Source: Paraburkholderia sp. Ac-20340 (GTDB lineage: Bacteria > Pseudomonadota > Gammaproteobacteria > Burkholderiales > Burkholderiaceae). From it: a stretch of 64,000 nucleotides of DNA. Each line of letters starts with the position of its first letter. Positions within the stretch are counted from its first letter, which is position 1. The notes under the pieces were generated by a model, which had not been told where the DNA came from, did no database searches, and saw nothing but the letters and a program-made list of their open reading frames with translations. Where the stretch lies: positions 121,604 through 185,603 of the forward strand of contig NZ_JAAGPR010000015.1 of the NCBI RefSeq assembly GCF_017104965.1. Direction: 5' to 3'. Below, one piece after another: positions 16,655-25,362 of the stretch. The translations under genes and the position numbers were made by a program.

Positions 16655-17446
16655 TTATTTCGTGCCGCGTTTGTCGATAAACGCCTGCACGCCGTCGAGC
16701 GCCGGGTCGGTCATCATGTTGCATGCCATGGTCTGCCCGGCCAGTTGATACGCGGCCTCGATGCCCATTTCGAGTTGCCGGTAGAAGAGTCCCTTGCCCG
16801 CTTCCACCGCCTCGCGCGGCTTCGCGCAGATGCTTGCGGCCAGCGACTTCACCGCATCGTCGAGCGCCTCGGCGGGCACCACGCGATTGACGAGACCTTC
16901 GCGCTGCGCCGTGTGCGCGTCGATAAAATCGCCCGTCATCAGCATCTCGAAAGCGGCTTTGCGCGAGACGTTGCGCGTGAGCGGCACCGCGGGCGTCGAG
17001 CAGAACAGCCCCAGATTGATGCCCGACACCGCAAACCGCGCCGTCTCCGCGGCCACGGCCAGATCGCACATGGCCACCAGCTGGCAGCCCGCCGCCGTCG
17101 CGACGCCGTGCACGCGGGCGATCACCGGCTGCGGCAGCTTCTGGATCGCCAGCATCATCTTCGAGCAGCGCGCGAATAGCGACTTGTAGTAATCGAGCGA
17201 CGGTTCCGCACGCATTTCCTTGAGATCGTGGCCCGCGCAGAATGCGCGCCCCGCCGCCGCGATCACCACCACGCGCGCCGATGATTTCGCGATATCGGCC
17301 AGTTGCGCCAGCAGCGCGTCGATGAGCGTTTCGGAGAGCGCGTTGAACGCATCGGGCCGATTCAGCGTGAGGCGCACGACACCGTCTACGCCGTAGGCAT
17401 CCTGCGTGACTTCGATCACTGCGGCCAGCGGGGAAGCTTCACTCAT
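16655..17446 (-). CDS. Enoyl-CoA hydratase-like protein lacking both catalytic glutamates (ECHDC3 type)
   Basis: The 263-residue crotonase-fold protein has VVVIAAAGRAFCAGHDLKEM (oxyanion hole and CoA region) and a C-terminal helical part. When aligned by eye with rat mitochondrial enoyl-CoA hydratase, catalytic Glu144 corresponds to Gln122 (in AAGCQLVAMCDLA) and Glu164 to Gly142 (in FAVSGINLGLFCSTP). The GLFCSTPAVPLTRNVSRKAAFEMLMTGD pattern is that of the ECHDC3 subgroup. A classical hydratase reaction is therefore doubtful; another crotonase chemistry (for example isomerisation or hydrolysis) or a binding role is possible. It is followed on the same strand by no close gene; the deacetylase gene upstream ends 33 bp away in its own direction. 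Confidence 0.85.
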   Translation of the reverse strand: MSEASPLAAVIEVTQDAYGVDGVVRLTLNRPDAFNALSETLIDALLAQLADIAKSSARVVVIAAAGRAFCAGHDLKEMRAEPSLDYYKSLFARCSKMMLAIQKLPQPVIARVHGVATAAGCQLVAMCDLAVAAETARFAVSGINLGLFCSTPAVPLTRNVSRKAAFEMLMTGDFIDAHTAQREGLVNRVVPAEALDDAVKSLAASICAKPREAVEAGKGLFYRQLEMGIEAAYQLAGQTMACNMMTDPALDGVQAFIDKRGTK

Positions 17447-17479
17447 GACGCTGCGCTCCTTTGAAACGCTGCAGAAAAA

Positions 17480-18406
17480 TCAGATGCCGGCCATCACGCG
17501 CAGATGCGCCACCACGCTGCGCCCGAGCGCCGAAAGGTTATAGCCGCCTTCGAGGCAACTCACGATGCGCCCTTTGGCATAGCGGTTGGCGATATCGACG
17601 ATCTGTTCCGTGATCCACGCGTAATCGTCCTCGACCAGCCCCATATTGCCGAGATCGTCTTCGCGATGCGCGTCGAAACCCGCCGAGATGAACACCATCT
17701 CCGGCCTGAATTCGTGCAGTCGCGGCAGCCACATGATGTCGATGGCCTCGCGCACTTCCATGCCTTTGCTGCGCGCCGCCATCGGCACATTGACCATGTT
17801 CGGCGCCTGGTTGTCCGCGCCCGAAAACGGGTAGAACGGGTGCTGGAACATGCTGCACATGAGCACGCGCGTGTCGCCGGCGAACGCGGCTTCCGTGCCG
17901 TTGCCGTGATGCACGTCGAAGTCGATCACCGCCACGCGCGACAGCCCGTGCACGTCGAGCGCATGACGCGCCGCAATCGCCACGTTGTTGAAGAAGCAAA
18001 AGCCCATTGCGCGCGCGGGTTCGGCGTGATGGCCGGGCGGACGCACGCTGCAGAAGGCGTTCTCGAAGCGCCCCGCGATCACCGCATCGGTGGCGGCGAC
18101 GGCTGCGCCCGCCGCGCGCAGTGCGGCCTGCCACGTGTGCGGATTCATCGAGGTGTCGGGGTCGATCGGCGCGTAGCCTTCCTGCGGCGCAAGCTGGCGC
18201 AGGTAGTCGATATGCGCCTGCGTATGCACGCGCAGCAGCGCGGCTTCGTCGGCGAGCGGCGCGGAGTCGTCGCGCTCGATCAGCGCGTCGATGCGGCTCG
18301 CGATGAGCTGGTCTTCGATGGCCTGCAGGCGCGCGGGGCATTCGGGATGCCACTCGCCCATCTCATGCAGCAGACAGTCGGGATGCGAGAAAAAACCGGT
18401 CGTCAT
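17480..18406 (-). CDS. Histone deacetylase-fold (class II HDAC-like) amidohydrolase
   Basis: The 308-residue zinc hydrolase is of the bacterial acetylpolyamine amidohydrolase/class II HDAC type. Motifs seen: HPDCLLHEMGEWHPECPARL at the N-terminus, the tandem histidines in RPPGHHAE (H126-H127), FNNVAIAARHAL, zinc ligands D164 and H166 in DFDVHHGNGT, and SAGFDAHREDDLGNMGL for the third ligand. It probably removes acyl groups from polyamines or protein lysines in the cytoplasm; the substrate is not known. The ATG at 18406 is chosen because family proteins start at this point (MTTGFFSHPDC); the 62 in-frame codons upstream look non-coding. The gene is divergent from mltB. Confidence 0.9.
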   Translation of the reverse strand: MTTGFFSHPDCLLHEMGEWHPECPARLQAIEDQLIASRIDALIERDDSAPLADEAALLRVHTQAHIDYLRQLAPQEGYAPIDPDTSMNPHTWQAALRAAGAAVAATDAVIAGRFENAFCSVRPPGHHAEPARAMGFCFFNNVAIAARHALDVHGLSRVAVIDFDVHHGNGTEAAFAGDTRVLMCSMFQHPFYPFSGADNQAPNMVNVPMAARSKGMEVREAIDIMWLPRLHEFRPEMVFISAGFDAHREDDLGNMGLVEDDYAWITEQIVDIANRYAKGRIVSCLEGGYNLSALGRSVVAHLRVMAGI

Positions 18407-18707
18407 GTGTCGTACTGGCCGCGCTGCACACGTGCTCGATTGCACACGTGGGCTTTTCGCGGGTCTCCATCTGATCTTTCGTCGGGTGTGCTGCGCAGGA
18501 ATCGGCAACAGTCGCGCAATCGCGGCATGATCCGCATGCCGGCACGGTCGGCCGGCGCGAACAGCCATCACGTTACCACACGGCCACTGCATCGATTACG
18601 CCAGCCGGTGCGGTCGTGGCGCAAGCGCCCACGCAGGGTTAGTCCACGCGGAGTGCTCGGGTATACTGCCCCGGATCACTTCCTCCCGCTCAGATCTGCC
18701 GCCTCCC
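18407..18707. other. Divergent intergenic region between deacetylase gene and mltB
   Basis: 301 bp with no credible gene. TATACT at 18662-18667 on the plus strand, about 40 bp before the mltB ATG, is a possible -10 element; the hexamer 17 bp upstream (TTAGTC) is a poor -35. Nothing else stands out. Confidence 0.4.
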
Positions 18708-20084
18708 ATGACGCAAAAGCCCGCGCACAAGTCCGCCCTGCCTGCTTCCGGTCACTCGCGCATTCCGTCGTTCGCGCTCGCGCTCTGCATCGCAGCGGCG
18801 CTGTGGACCGGCGCTGCACACGCTCAAACGTCGAACGCATCGAACGCAGCGAATCTGCGCCAGAAGCCGTTGACGCTCGCCCAGGCGCAGCCCGCATCGC
18901 AAGGTGCCTCGCAAGGCCAGACGTTCGAAGAGGAAATCGTTCCGCAGCGCTATGCGAACAACCCGGATGTCGATGCCTTCATCAACGACATGGTCGCGCG
19001 CTACGACTTCAACGCCGATGCGCTGCACGCGCTGTTCTCGAGCGCGAGCTATTCGGCCACGGCCGTGAAGCTGGTCACGCCCTCGCCCACGCCGAGCACG
19101 AAGAACTGGCGCGCGTATCAGTCGCGCTTCCTCGACACCGTGCGCATCAACGCGGGCGTGAAATTCTGGCGCGCAAACCAGGCGACGCTGCAGCGCGCAT
19201 CCGATGAATTCGGCGTGCCGCCCGAAGTGATCGTCGGCATTATCGGCGTGGAGACGATCTACGGCCGCTATATGGGCAACTTCCGCGTGCTCGATGCGCT
19301 CACGACGCTCGCGTTCGATTACCCCAATACGCCGAACCGCGCCGACCGCATGGCGACGTTCCGCAAGAATCTCGAAGACTACCTGGTGTGGACGCGCGGT
19401 TCGCAGATCGATCCGTCGTCGGTGCTGGGTTCGTACACGGGCGCGATCGGCATTCCGCAATTCCTGCCGAGCAGCATCGTGCAATACGCGGTCGATTACG
19501 AAGGCAATCACCATATCGACCTGCGCGCGAGCACGCCCGATGCGATCGGCAGCGTCGCGAACTATCTGAAGCAGAACGGCTGGGAAACCGGCCGCCCGGT
19601 GGTGTGGAAGATCGCCAACGACGCCGGCAGCCAGGGCATCGCGCAGGCCGCCGCCGACGGCAAGCCGGAACCGCGCTGGCCGCTCGTGCAACTGCTGCGC
19701 TCGGGCCTCGCGCTCAACGAACCGAACGTGGATATCGCAGCCGAAGGCGGCACGCCGGTCACCGTCATCGACCTGCCGACGCCCGGACGCGCCACCGAAT
19801 ACATGATCGGCCTGAAGAACTTCTATGTGCTTACGCGCTACAACCGCAGCTTCTTCTACGCGCTTTCGGTGTATCAGCTGGGCATGCGCGTGAAGGCGCA
19901 GATGCTGGCGACGCAGCCAGGCGTCGGTGCAAATACCAGCGCAAATACCGGCGTCGATGCGGGCGATGATGCTGGCGGCGATGTAAGCACGGGGCCGTCG
20001 AACGGCACGACCACGCTGACGCCGCAACAACTGCAGTTGCTGAGGCAGGCACGGCCCGCGCAGCCGCAAGCGCAACCCCAATAA
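18708..20084 (+). CDS. mltB: Membrane-bound lytic murein transglycosylase B
   Basis: The 458-residue protein is an exported peptidoglycan lytic transglycosylase that cleaves the MurNAc-GlcNAc bond with formation of 1,6-anhydromuramic acid. A signal peptide is visible (ALALCIAAALWTGAAHA, cleavage before QTS). The catalytic glutamate is E182 in VIVGIIGVETIYGRYMG, and SYTGAIGIPQFLPSSI and RADRMATFRKNLEDYL are standard MltB motifs. No lipobox cysteine is evident, so it may be soluble or peripherally attached. The last 60 residues (repeated GANTSANTG-like and PQAQPQ segments) are low-complexity and probably disordered. ATG at 18708. Confidence 0.93.
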   Translation: MTQKPAHKSALPASGHSRIPSFALALCIAAALWTGAAHAQTSNASNAANLRQKPLTLAQAQPASQGASQGQTFEEEIVPQRYANNPDVDAFINDMVARYDFNADALHALFSSASYSATAVKLVTPSPTPSTKNWRAYQSRFLDTVRINAGVKFWRANQATLQRASDEFGVPPEVIVGIIGVETIYGRYMGNFRVLDALTTLAFDYPNTPNRADRMATFRKNLEDYLVWTRGSQIDPSSVLGSYTGAIGIPQFLPSSIVQYAVDYEGNHHIDLRASTPDAIGSVANYLKQNGWETGRPVVWKIANDAGSQGIAQAAADGKPEPRWPLVQLLRSGLALNEPNVDIAAEGGTPVTVIDLPTPGRATEYMIGLKNFYVLTRYNRSFFYALSVYQLGMRVKAQMLATQPGVGANTSANTGVDAGDDAGGDVSTGPSNGTTTLTPQQLQLLRQARPAQPQAQPQ

Positions 20085-20094
20085 GCTTCGCGCC

Positions 20095-20137
20095 ATAAAA
20101 AACGGGCGGTCTGTCTCTCAGGACAGACCGCCCGTTT
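20095..20137. terminator. Terminator between mltB and cysM
   Basis: Perfect 16-bp stem (20100-20115 with 20122-20137) and 6-nt loop. On the minus strand it is followed by TTTTTTAT, suiting cysM; on the plus strand only three Ts follow, so it works more weakly for mltB. Confidence 0.9.
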
Positions 20138-20167
20138 GCATTCGAGCGCGCGAAATGAAAACGACGC

Positions 20168-21070
20168 TCAGGCCGGGAACACACCCGTCGACAGATAACG
20201 GTCGCCGCGATCGCAGACGATAAACACGATCGTCGCGTTTTCGAGCTGACGCGCGAGGCGCATCGCCACCTCGCACGCGCCGCCCGACGAAATGCCCGCA
20301 AAGATGCCTTCGACCGACGCAAGACGACGCGCCATCGCTTCGGCGGCGGCCTGGCTCACGTTCTCGACGCGGTCCACGCGGCTGCGATCGAAGATCTTCG
20401 GCAGATAGGCTTCCGGCCATTTGCGGATGCCAGGAATGCGCGAGCCCTCTTCCGGCTGCGCCCCGACGATTTCGATCGCCGAATTCTGTTCCTTCAGGAA
20501 CTGCGACGTGCCCATGATCGTGCCCGTCGTGCCCATCGACGAGACAAAGTGCGTGATGCGGCCTTCGGTGTCGCGCCACAGTTCCGGGCCGGTGCCTTCG
20601 TAGTGCGCAAGCGGATTATCGGGATTGGCGAACTGGTCGAGGATGATGCCCTTGCCGTCGCGCTGCATCTGCTCGGCGAGATCGCGCGCGTATTCCATGC
20701 CGCCCTTGACCGGCGTGAGCATGATTTCCGCGCCATAGGCGGCCATGCTCTGGCGACGCTCGATCGAGAGGTCTTCCGGCATGATCAGGACCATCTTGTA
20801 ACCGCGGATGGCCGCAGCCATCGCCAGCGCAATGCCGGTGTTGCCGCTCGTGGCTTCGATCAGCGTGTCGCCCGGCTTGATGCGGCCGCGCTGCTCCGCC
20901 TTGCGGATCATCGACAGCGCCGGGCGGTCCTTGACCGAACCGGCCGGGTTATTGCCTTCCAGCTTGGCCAGCACCACGTTGTTGCGGGCGCGGATTTCGT
21001 CGTCCGGCAAACGGACGAGTTGCACGAGCGGCGTATTGCCGATCGTGTCTTCAATGGTCTTGTATGGCAT
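20168..21070 (-). CDS. cysM: Cysteine synthase B
   Basis: The 300-residue PLP enzyme makes L-cysteine from O-acetylserine and sulfide or thiosulfate. The PLP lysine is K47 in NNPAGSVKDRP, and the phosphate-binding loop is ATSGNTG around residues 73-79. The basic patch RRQSMAAYGAEI and the GTTGTIMGTSQFLKEQ segment match CysM more than CysK. The ending RGDRYLSTGVF is typical. It begins MPYKTIEDTIGNTPLVQLVRL. Nothing upstream ties it to a sulfur operon; the neighbouring gene in the same direction is ComEA-like. Confidence 0.95.
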   Translation of the reverse strand: MPYKTIEDTIGNTPLVQLVRLPDDEIRARNNVVLAKLEGNNPAGSVKDRPALSMIRKAEQRGRIKPGDTLIEATSGNTGIALAMAAAIRGYKMVLIMPEDLSIERRQSMAAYGAEIMLTPVKGGMEYARDLAEQMQRDGKGIILDQFANPDNPLAHYEGTGPELWRDTEGRITHFVSSMGTTGTIMGTSQFLKEQNSAIEIVGAQPEEGSRIPGIRKWPEAYLPKIFDRSRVDRVENVSQAAAEAMARRLASVEGIFAGISSGGACEVAMRLARQLENATIVFIVCDRGDRYLSTGVFPA

Positions 21071-21215
21071 AAAAGGTGACGGTCAGGCGCGATTACGTGA
21101 TTTTTCGATTCTAAACCACGCGGCCTACCTTCGCAGAGGCACCCCGACAGTCCATAACGCGATAAGGGTCGGCGGCCCGCCGATTCGCGACGCCGATTCG
21201 CGACACGGATGCGCC

Positions 21216-21245
21216 ACGCAAAAAGCCCGCGGCCTGAACCGCGGG
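21216..21245 (-). terminator. Terminator after the comEA-like gene
   Basis: CCCGCGG (21226-21232) and CCGCGGG (21239-21245) form a 7-bp stem with a 6-nt loop, followed on the minus strand by TTTTT. It lies about 120 bp beyond the comEA-like stop codon and before cysM. Confidence 0.8.
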
Positions 21246-21363
21246 TGCAAGGTCGCCGTAGTGGCTTGCGCGACACCGTAGCGACACCTGAAGGGACTTG
21301 CCTGCGCGCCGCCCGAGGAACGCGGCACGCGTAAAACAAACGCACGATTAACGCGAAAGCACG

Positions 21364-21747
21364 CTACTTCTTGACCGCGACCGTCGTGGTGCCTGTAGCC
21401 GCCGGCGTGGCGCCGCCCTTCGCGGGCGCGCCCTTGCCGCCCGCAGCGGCGTTAGCGGCATTCGCGGTTTGCGTGGCCTTGCCATCGCCCGGTCCGACCG
21501 ACAATCCTTCGGCCTGCAAACGTTCGACGGTATGACCGCCCAGGCCCTTCACACGCTTGCCGAGGTCGGAGGCGTCCTTGAACGGACCGTGCGCGCCGCG
21601 CTCGTCGAGAATTGCCTTGGCGCGTGCCGGCCCAATGCCCTTGATGCCGCGCAGCGCGTCCTCATTGGCCGAATTGACGTCCACGGCGCCGAACGCCTGG
21701 CCGAAGGCGGCGAGCAGCGCCGCCAATGCGAGAAGTTTTCTGAACAT
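21364..21747 (-). CDS. ComEA-like helix-hairpin-helix DNA-binding protein
   Basis: A small exported protein (127 residues) with a signal peptide (MFRKLLALAALLAAFGQAFGA) and one ComEA-type helix-hairpin-helix domain: VDVNSANEDALRGIKGIGPARAKAILDERGAHGPFKDASDLGKRVKGLG. In competent bacteria ComEA binds double-stranded DNA in the periplasm during uptake. The C-terminal 45 residues are Ala/Gly/Thr-rich and end VAVKK, probably disordered. GGAG precedes the ATG at 21747. No other competence gene is nearby, so a role in natural transformation is inferred from the domain only. Confidence 0.87.
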   Translation of the reverse strand: MFRKLLALAALLAAFGQAFGAVDVNSANEDALRGIKGIGPARAKAILDERGAHGPFKDASDLGKRVKGLGGHTVERLQAEGLSVGPGDGKATQTANAANAAAGGKGAPAKGGATPAATGTTTVAVKK

Positions 21748-21825
21748 GCTGGATCTCCGTTGACTACCACCGCCGGCGACCATCGCCGGCGAGGAGAATC
21801 CAGTTTAGGGAGAGATCGCTTGCGC

Positions 21826-22818
21826 TTACACCTGGCCGGATAGCCAACGTACGTAACGATCGACCCCTTCCTGAACCGTCAGGAACGGCGCGTCGTAGCC
21901 CGCTGCGCGCAGCTTCGACTGGTCGGCCTGCGTGAAGCACTGGTACTTGCCGCGCAGTGCGTCCGGGAACGGGATGTACTCGATCAGGCCTTCCTTGACC
22001 TGCTCGGCCAGCGTGAGCGCCGGCTTGCCTTCCATCGCGCGCAGCGTGTTGACGACGCTGGTGGCGATATCGTTGAACGGCTGCGCACGGCCGCTGCCCA
22101 GATTGAAGATGCCCGACTTTTCCGGATGATCGAAGAAGAACAGGTTCACCTTCACCACGTCTTCCACCGACACGAAATCGCGCGTCTGCTCGCCCGGCGC
22201 ATAGCCGTTGTACTCGCCGAACAGCTTCACGCGGCCTTCGGCGCGGAACTGGTTGAAGTTGTGGAACGCCACCGACGCCATGCGCGCCTTGTGCGTCTCG
22301 CGCTGGCCGTAGACGTTGAAGTAGCGGAAACCGGCGATCTGGCTTTGCGCCGTGGGCAGCACGCGGCGGATCACCTGGTCGAACAGGAACTTCGAATAGC
22401 CGTAGACGTTCAGCGGCGCTTCCACTTCGCGATCTTCGACAAAGCGCGTCGAGCCGCCGTAAATCGCCGCCGACGACGCATACAGGAACTGCGCGCGCTG
22501 CGCCTGGCAGGCGTCGAGCACCGCACGGCTGTAGCGGAAGTTGTTGTCCATCATGTAGCGGCCGTCGGTTTCCATCGTGTCCGAACAGGCGCCTTCGTGG
22601 AACACGGCACGCACATTGCCGAAGTCGCCGCGCGTGAAGCGCTCGACGAATTCGGTCTTGTCGAGGTAATCGTCGATCTCGCAATCGACGAGATTCTTGA
22701 ACTTGTCGGCACGCGTGAGATTGTCGACGGCGATGATGCGATCTTCGCCGCGTTCGTTCAGCGCCTTGACGATGTTGCTGCCGATGAAGCCGGCCGCGCC
22801 GGTCACAATGATGGTCAT
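21826..22818 (-). CDS. hldD: ADP-L-glycero-D-manno-heptose 6-epimerase
   Basis: The 330-residue short-chain-dehydrogenase-like epimerase makes ADP-L-glycero-D-manno-heptose, the heptose donor for the LPS inner core. NADP-binding is seen in MTIIVTGAAGFIGSNIV, and the catalytic pair is Y139-x3-K143 in VYGYSKF. FRYFNVYGQRETHKARMASVAFH is diagnostic for HldD. It lies 126 bp downstream of hldA, the kinase of the same pathway, in a minus-strand LPS cluster that also includes ugd, lapA and lapB. Confidence 0.97.
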   Translation of the reverse strand: MTIIVTGAAGFIGSNIVKALNERGEDRIIAVDNLTRADKFKNLVDCEIDDYLDKTEFVERFTRGDFGNVRAVFHEGACSDTMETDGRYMMDNNFRYSRAVLDACQAQRAQFLYASSAAIYGGSTRFVEDREVEAPLNVYGYSKFLFDQVIRRVLPTAQSQIAGFRYFNVYGQRETHKARMASVAFHNFNQFRAEGRVKLFGEYNGYAPGEQTRDFVSVEDVVKVNLFFFDHPEKSGIFNLGSGRAQPFNDIATSVVNTLRAMEGKPALTLAEQVKEGLIEYIPFPDALRGKYQCFTQADQSKLRAAGYDAPFLTVQEGVDRYVRWLSGQV

Positions 22819-22944
22819 GGTAGTTCTGCTGTGATGAGGTGCACGCGCGGCCGGGAAAACTCTCCAGAAATCCCGGCCCGGAAGGCGAGCGGCGTACCGG
22901 AAGGCCGCCGTTCTAGCTCGCCGTGTGCTGCGATGCGTGCAGCG

Positions 22945-23928
22945 TCATTGAAAGAGTTCGTCGTAATCGACGGTGGCGGTGCCGAGCTTGCCGACCACGA
23001 TGCCGGCTGCCCGATTGGCGAGCGCGACGCCTTCCTGCAGCGAAAGGCCCGCGCCCAGCGCGACCGCGACGGTTGCGATGACGGTGTCGCCAGCGCCCGA
23101 CACATCATACACTTCGCGTGCGACAGCCGGCGCGTGCAGCACGCCGGCCTCAGAGAAGAGCGTCATGCCCTCTTCCGAGCGCGTGAGCAGCAGCGCGTCC
23201 AGTTGCAGTTCTTCGCGCAGCTTCGTCACGCGGGCGAGCAGGTCCTCTTCCGATTTCCACGTGCCCACCACTTCGCGCAATTCCGCGCGATTCGGCGTGA
23301 TGACGCTCGCGCCGCGATAGCGCTCCCAGTCGTCGCCCTTCGGATCGACCAGCACGGCCTTGCCGGCCGCGCGCGCCGTCGAAATCATCTGCGTGACGTG
23401 CGTGAGGCCGCCCTTCGCATAGTCCGACATGAGGATGACGTCGTGCGTGGGCAGCAGCGCGTCGAAGCGCGCGAGGCCCGCAAGCAGCGCCTCGTGCGCC
23501 GGCGTGTTCTCGAAATCCACGCGCAGCAGTTGCTGTTGGCGCGAGAGCACCCGCAGCTTGATCGTGGTGGGCAGCGCGGGATCGCGTTCGAGGTGCGCGT
23601 GCACATGGCTTTCGCCGAGCAGCTCGACGATACGCTCGCCGGGCTCGTCATGGCCGACCACGCACAGCAGACCGGCCTGCGCGCCGAGTGCCGCGGCGTT
23701 GCGCGCGACGTTCGCGGCGCCGCCCAGACGATCTTCCTGGCGTTGCACATGCACGACCGGCACCGGCGCTTCCGGCGAGATGCGGTTGACGTCGCCGAAC
23801 CAGTAACGGTCGAGCATCACGTCGCCCACGACCAGCACGCGCGATTTGCCGAACTGTTCGCGCGGCACGACCTGGACGTCGGGCGCGAGCGCCGCGTGGT
23901 CAGGCTGCTGAGGTTGCGTGTTTGGCAT
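22945..23928 (-). CDS. hldA: D-glycero-beta-D-manno-heptose-7-phosphate kinase
   Basis: The 327-residue PfkB-family kinase phosphorylates heptose 7-phosphate at C1 for ADP-heptose synthesis. VLVVGDVMLDRYWFGDVNRISPEAPVPVV at the N-terminus and DVSGAGDTVIATVAVALGAG (PfkB signature with the catalytic aspartate) are clear. It has only the kinase domain; the adenylyltransferase domain of E. coli HldE is absent, as in other Burkholderia, which use a separate hldC. The ATG at 23928 is preferred over an in-frame TTG at 23955. The gene overlaps the end of ugd by 29 bp, indicating co-transcription and coupling. Confidence 0.94.
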   Translation of the reverse strand: MPNTQPQQPDHAALAPDVQVVPREQFGKSRVLVVGDVMLDRYWFGDVNRISPEAPVPVVHVQRQEDRLGGAANVARNAAALGAQAGLLCVVGHDEPGERIVELLGESHVHAHLERDPALPTTIKLRVLSRQQQLLRVDFENTPAHEALLAGLARFDALLPTHDVILMSDYAKGGLTHVTQMISTARAAGKAVLVDPKGDDWERYRGASVITPNRAELREVVGTWKSEEDLLARVTKLREELQLDALLLTRSEEGMTLFSEAGVLHAPAVAREVYDVSGAGDTVIATVAVALGAGLSLQEGVALANRAAGIVVGKLGTATVDYDELFQ

Positions 23929-25297
23929 GGGGCCGCCCAATCGAGTGATAGTCAAAGCCGTGTTCCGCCATGGCGTCCGGCTCGTAGAGATTGCGTCCGT
24001 CGAAGATCCGCGGCGACTTCAGATCGGCCTTGAGCGCTTCGAAATCGGGCGCCTTGAACGCCGTCCATTCCGTGACGATCACGAGTGCATCGGCGCCCGC
24101 GAGCGTGTCGTCCTGGCTCGGCGCGAAGGTGATGCGCGCGAGCAGCTCCGGCGACTGCGCCAGATCGAGTGCGAACACGCGGCGCGCCTCTTCTGTCGCC
24201 ACCGGGTCATACGCCGACACCGTCGCGCCGCGCGACACCAGATCGGCGATCAGACGGCGGCTCGGCGCCTCGCGCATGTCGTCGGTATTCGGCTTGAACG
24301 CCAGACCCCAGACCGCGAAATGCTTGCCCGTCAGATCCTCGCCCAGCGAATCGACGATCTTGCGCACCAGCACGTCCTTCTGGTCGTGATTCACTTCCTC
24401 GACCGCTTCGAGAATACGCAGATTCTGGCCCGACTCGGCCGCCGTGCGGATCAGCGCCTGCACGTCCTTCGGGAAGCACGAACCGCCGTAACCGCAGCCC
24501 GCGTACAGGAAGTGATAGCCGATACGCGGATCGGAGCCGATGCCGCGACGCACCGCTTCGATATCCGCGCCCACGCGATCGGCCAGATTCGCCATCTCGT
24601 TCATGAACGAGATACGCGTGGCCAGCATCGCGTTGGCCGCGTACTTCGAGAATTCCGCCGAGCGCACGTCCATATAGATCGTGCGTTCGTGGTTGCGGTT
24701 GAACGGCGCATAAAGGCGCTTCATCTTCTCGCGCGCGAGTTCGCCGTTGGCGTCTTCGTCGATCCCGATGATGATGCGGTCCGGACGCATGAAGTCGTCC
24801 ACGGCCGCGCCCTCTTTCAGGAACTCGGGATTCGACACCACCGAGAAGCGATGCGCGTCGCTTTCGCCCAGACCGCGCTTGGCGAGTTCTTCTGCGATCA
24901 CGGCCTGCACGCGCTGCGCCGTGCCCACCGGCACCGTCGATTTATCGACGATCACCTTGAAACCGCTCATGTGACGGCCGATGCTGCGCGCCGCTTCCAG
25001 CACGTATTGCAGGTCGGCGGAACCGTCTTCGTCCGGCGGCGTGCCCACGGCGATGAACTGGACCTCGCCATGTTCGACGCTCGCGGCGATGTCGGTGGAA
25101 AACGTGATGCGGCGCGCCTTGCGGTTGCGCTGGATCAGTTCGAGCAGACCCGGCTCATGGATCGGCACGCCGCCGTTGTTCAGGATGTCGATCTTGCGCG
25201 GATCGACGTCGAGGCAGAACACGTCGTGACCGATTTCGGCAAGGCACGCCCCGGTGACGAGGCCAACGTAGCCGGTACCGATAATGGTGATTTTCAT
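23900..25297 (-). CDS. ugd: UDP-glucose 6-dehydrogenase
   Basis: The 465-residue enzyme oxidises UDP-glucose to UDP-glucuronate with two NAD+. The N-terminal Rossmann motif is GTGYVGLVTGACLAEIGHDV, and the catalytic cysteine is C274 in GCGYGGSCFPKD. VWGLAFKPNTDDMREAPS marks the C-terminal nucleotide-binding domain. In Burkholderia this enzyme supplies UDP-glucuronate for 4-amino-4-deoxyarabinose modification of lipid A and for polysaccharides. It lies between lapB and hldA, overlapping hldA by 29 bp. Confidence 0.96.
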   Translation of the reverse strand: MKITIIGTGYVGLVTGACLAEIGHDVFCLDVDPRKIDILNNGGVPIHEPGLLELIQRNRKARRITFSTDIAASVEHGEVQFIAVGTPPDEDGSADLQYVLEAARSIGRHMSGFKVIVDKSTVPVGTAQRVQAVIAEELAKRGLGESDAHRFSVVSNPEFLKEGAAVDDFMRPDRIIIGIDEDANGELAREKMKRLYAPFNRNHERTIYMDVRSAEFSKYAANAMLATRISFMNEMANLADRVGADIEAVRRGIGSDPRIGYHFLYAGCGYGGSCFPKDVQALIRTAAESGQNLRILEAVEEVNHDQKDVLVRKIVDSLGEDLTGKHFAVWGLAFKPNTDDMREAPSRRLIADLVSRGATVSAYDPVATEEARRVFALDLAQSPELLARITFAPSQDDTLAGADALVIVTEWTAFKAPDFEALKADLKSPRIFDGRNLYEPDAMAEHGFDYHSIGRPHAKHATSAA

Positions 25298-25362
25298 ACG
25301 CGCTCCGGTGACAGATTCGGATGTTGATATTGCATGTGCGCGGGCTGATTCAGATCAGCCCG

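Noticed and set aside
22126..24033. 635-codon open frame on the plus strand
   Set aside because: Antisense across hldD and hldA, whose active-site motifs are intact; shadow frame.
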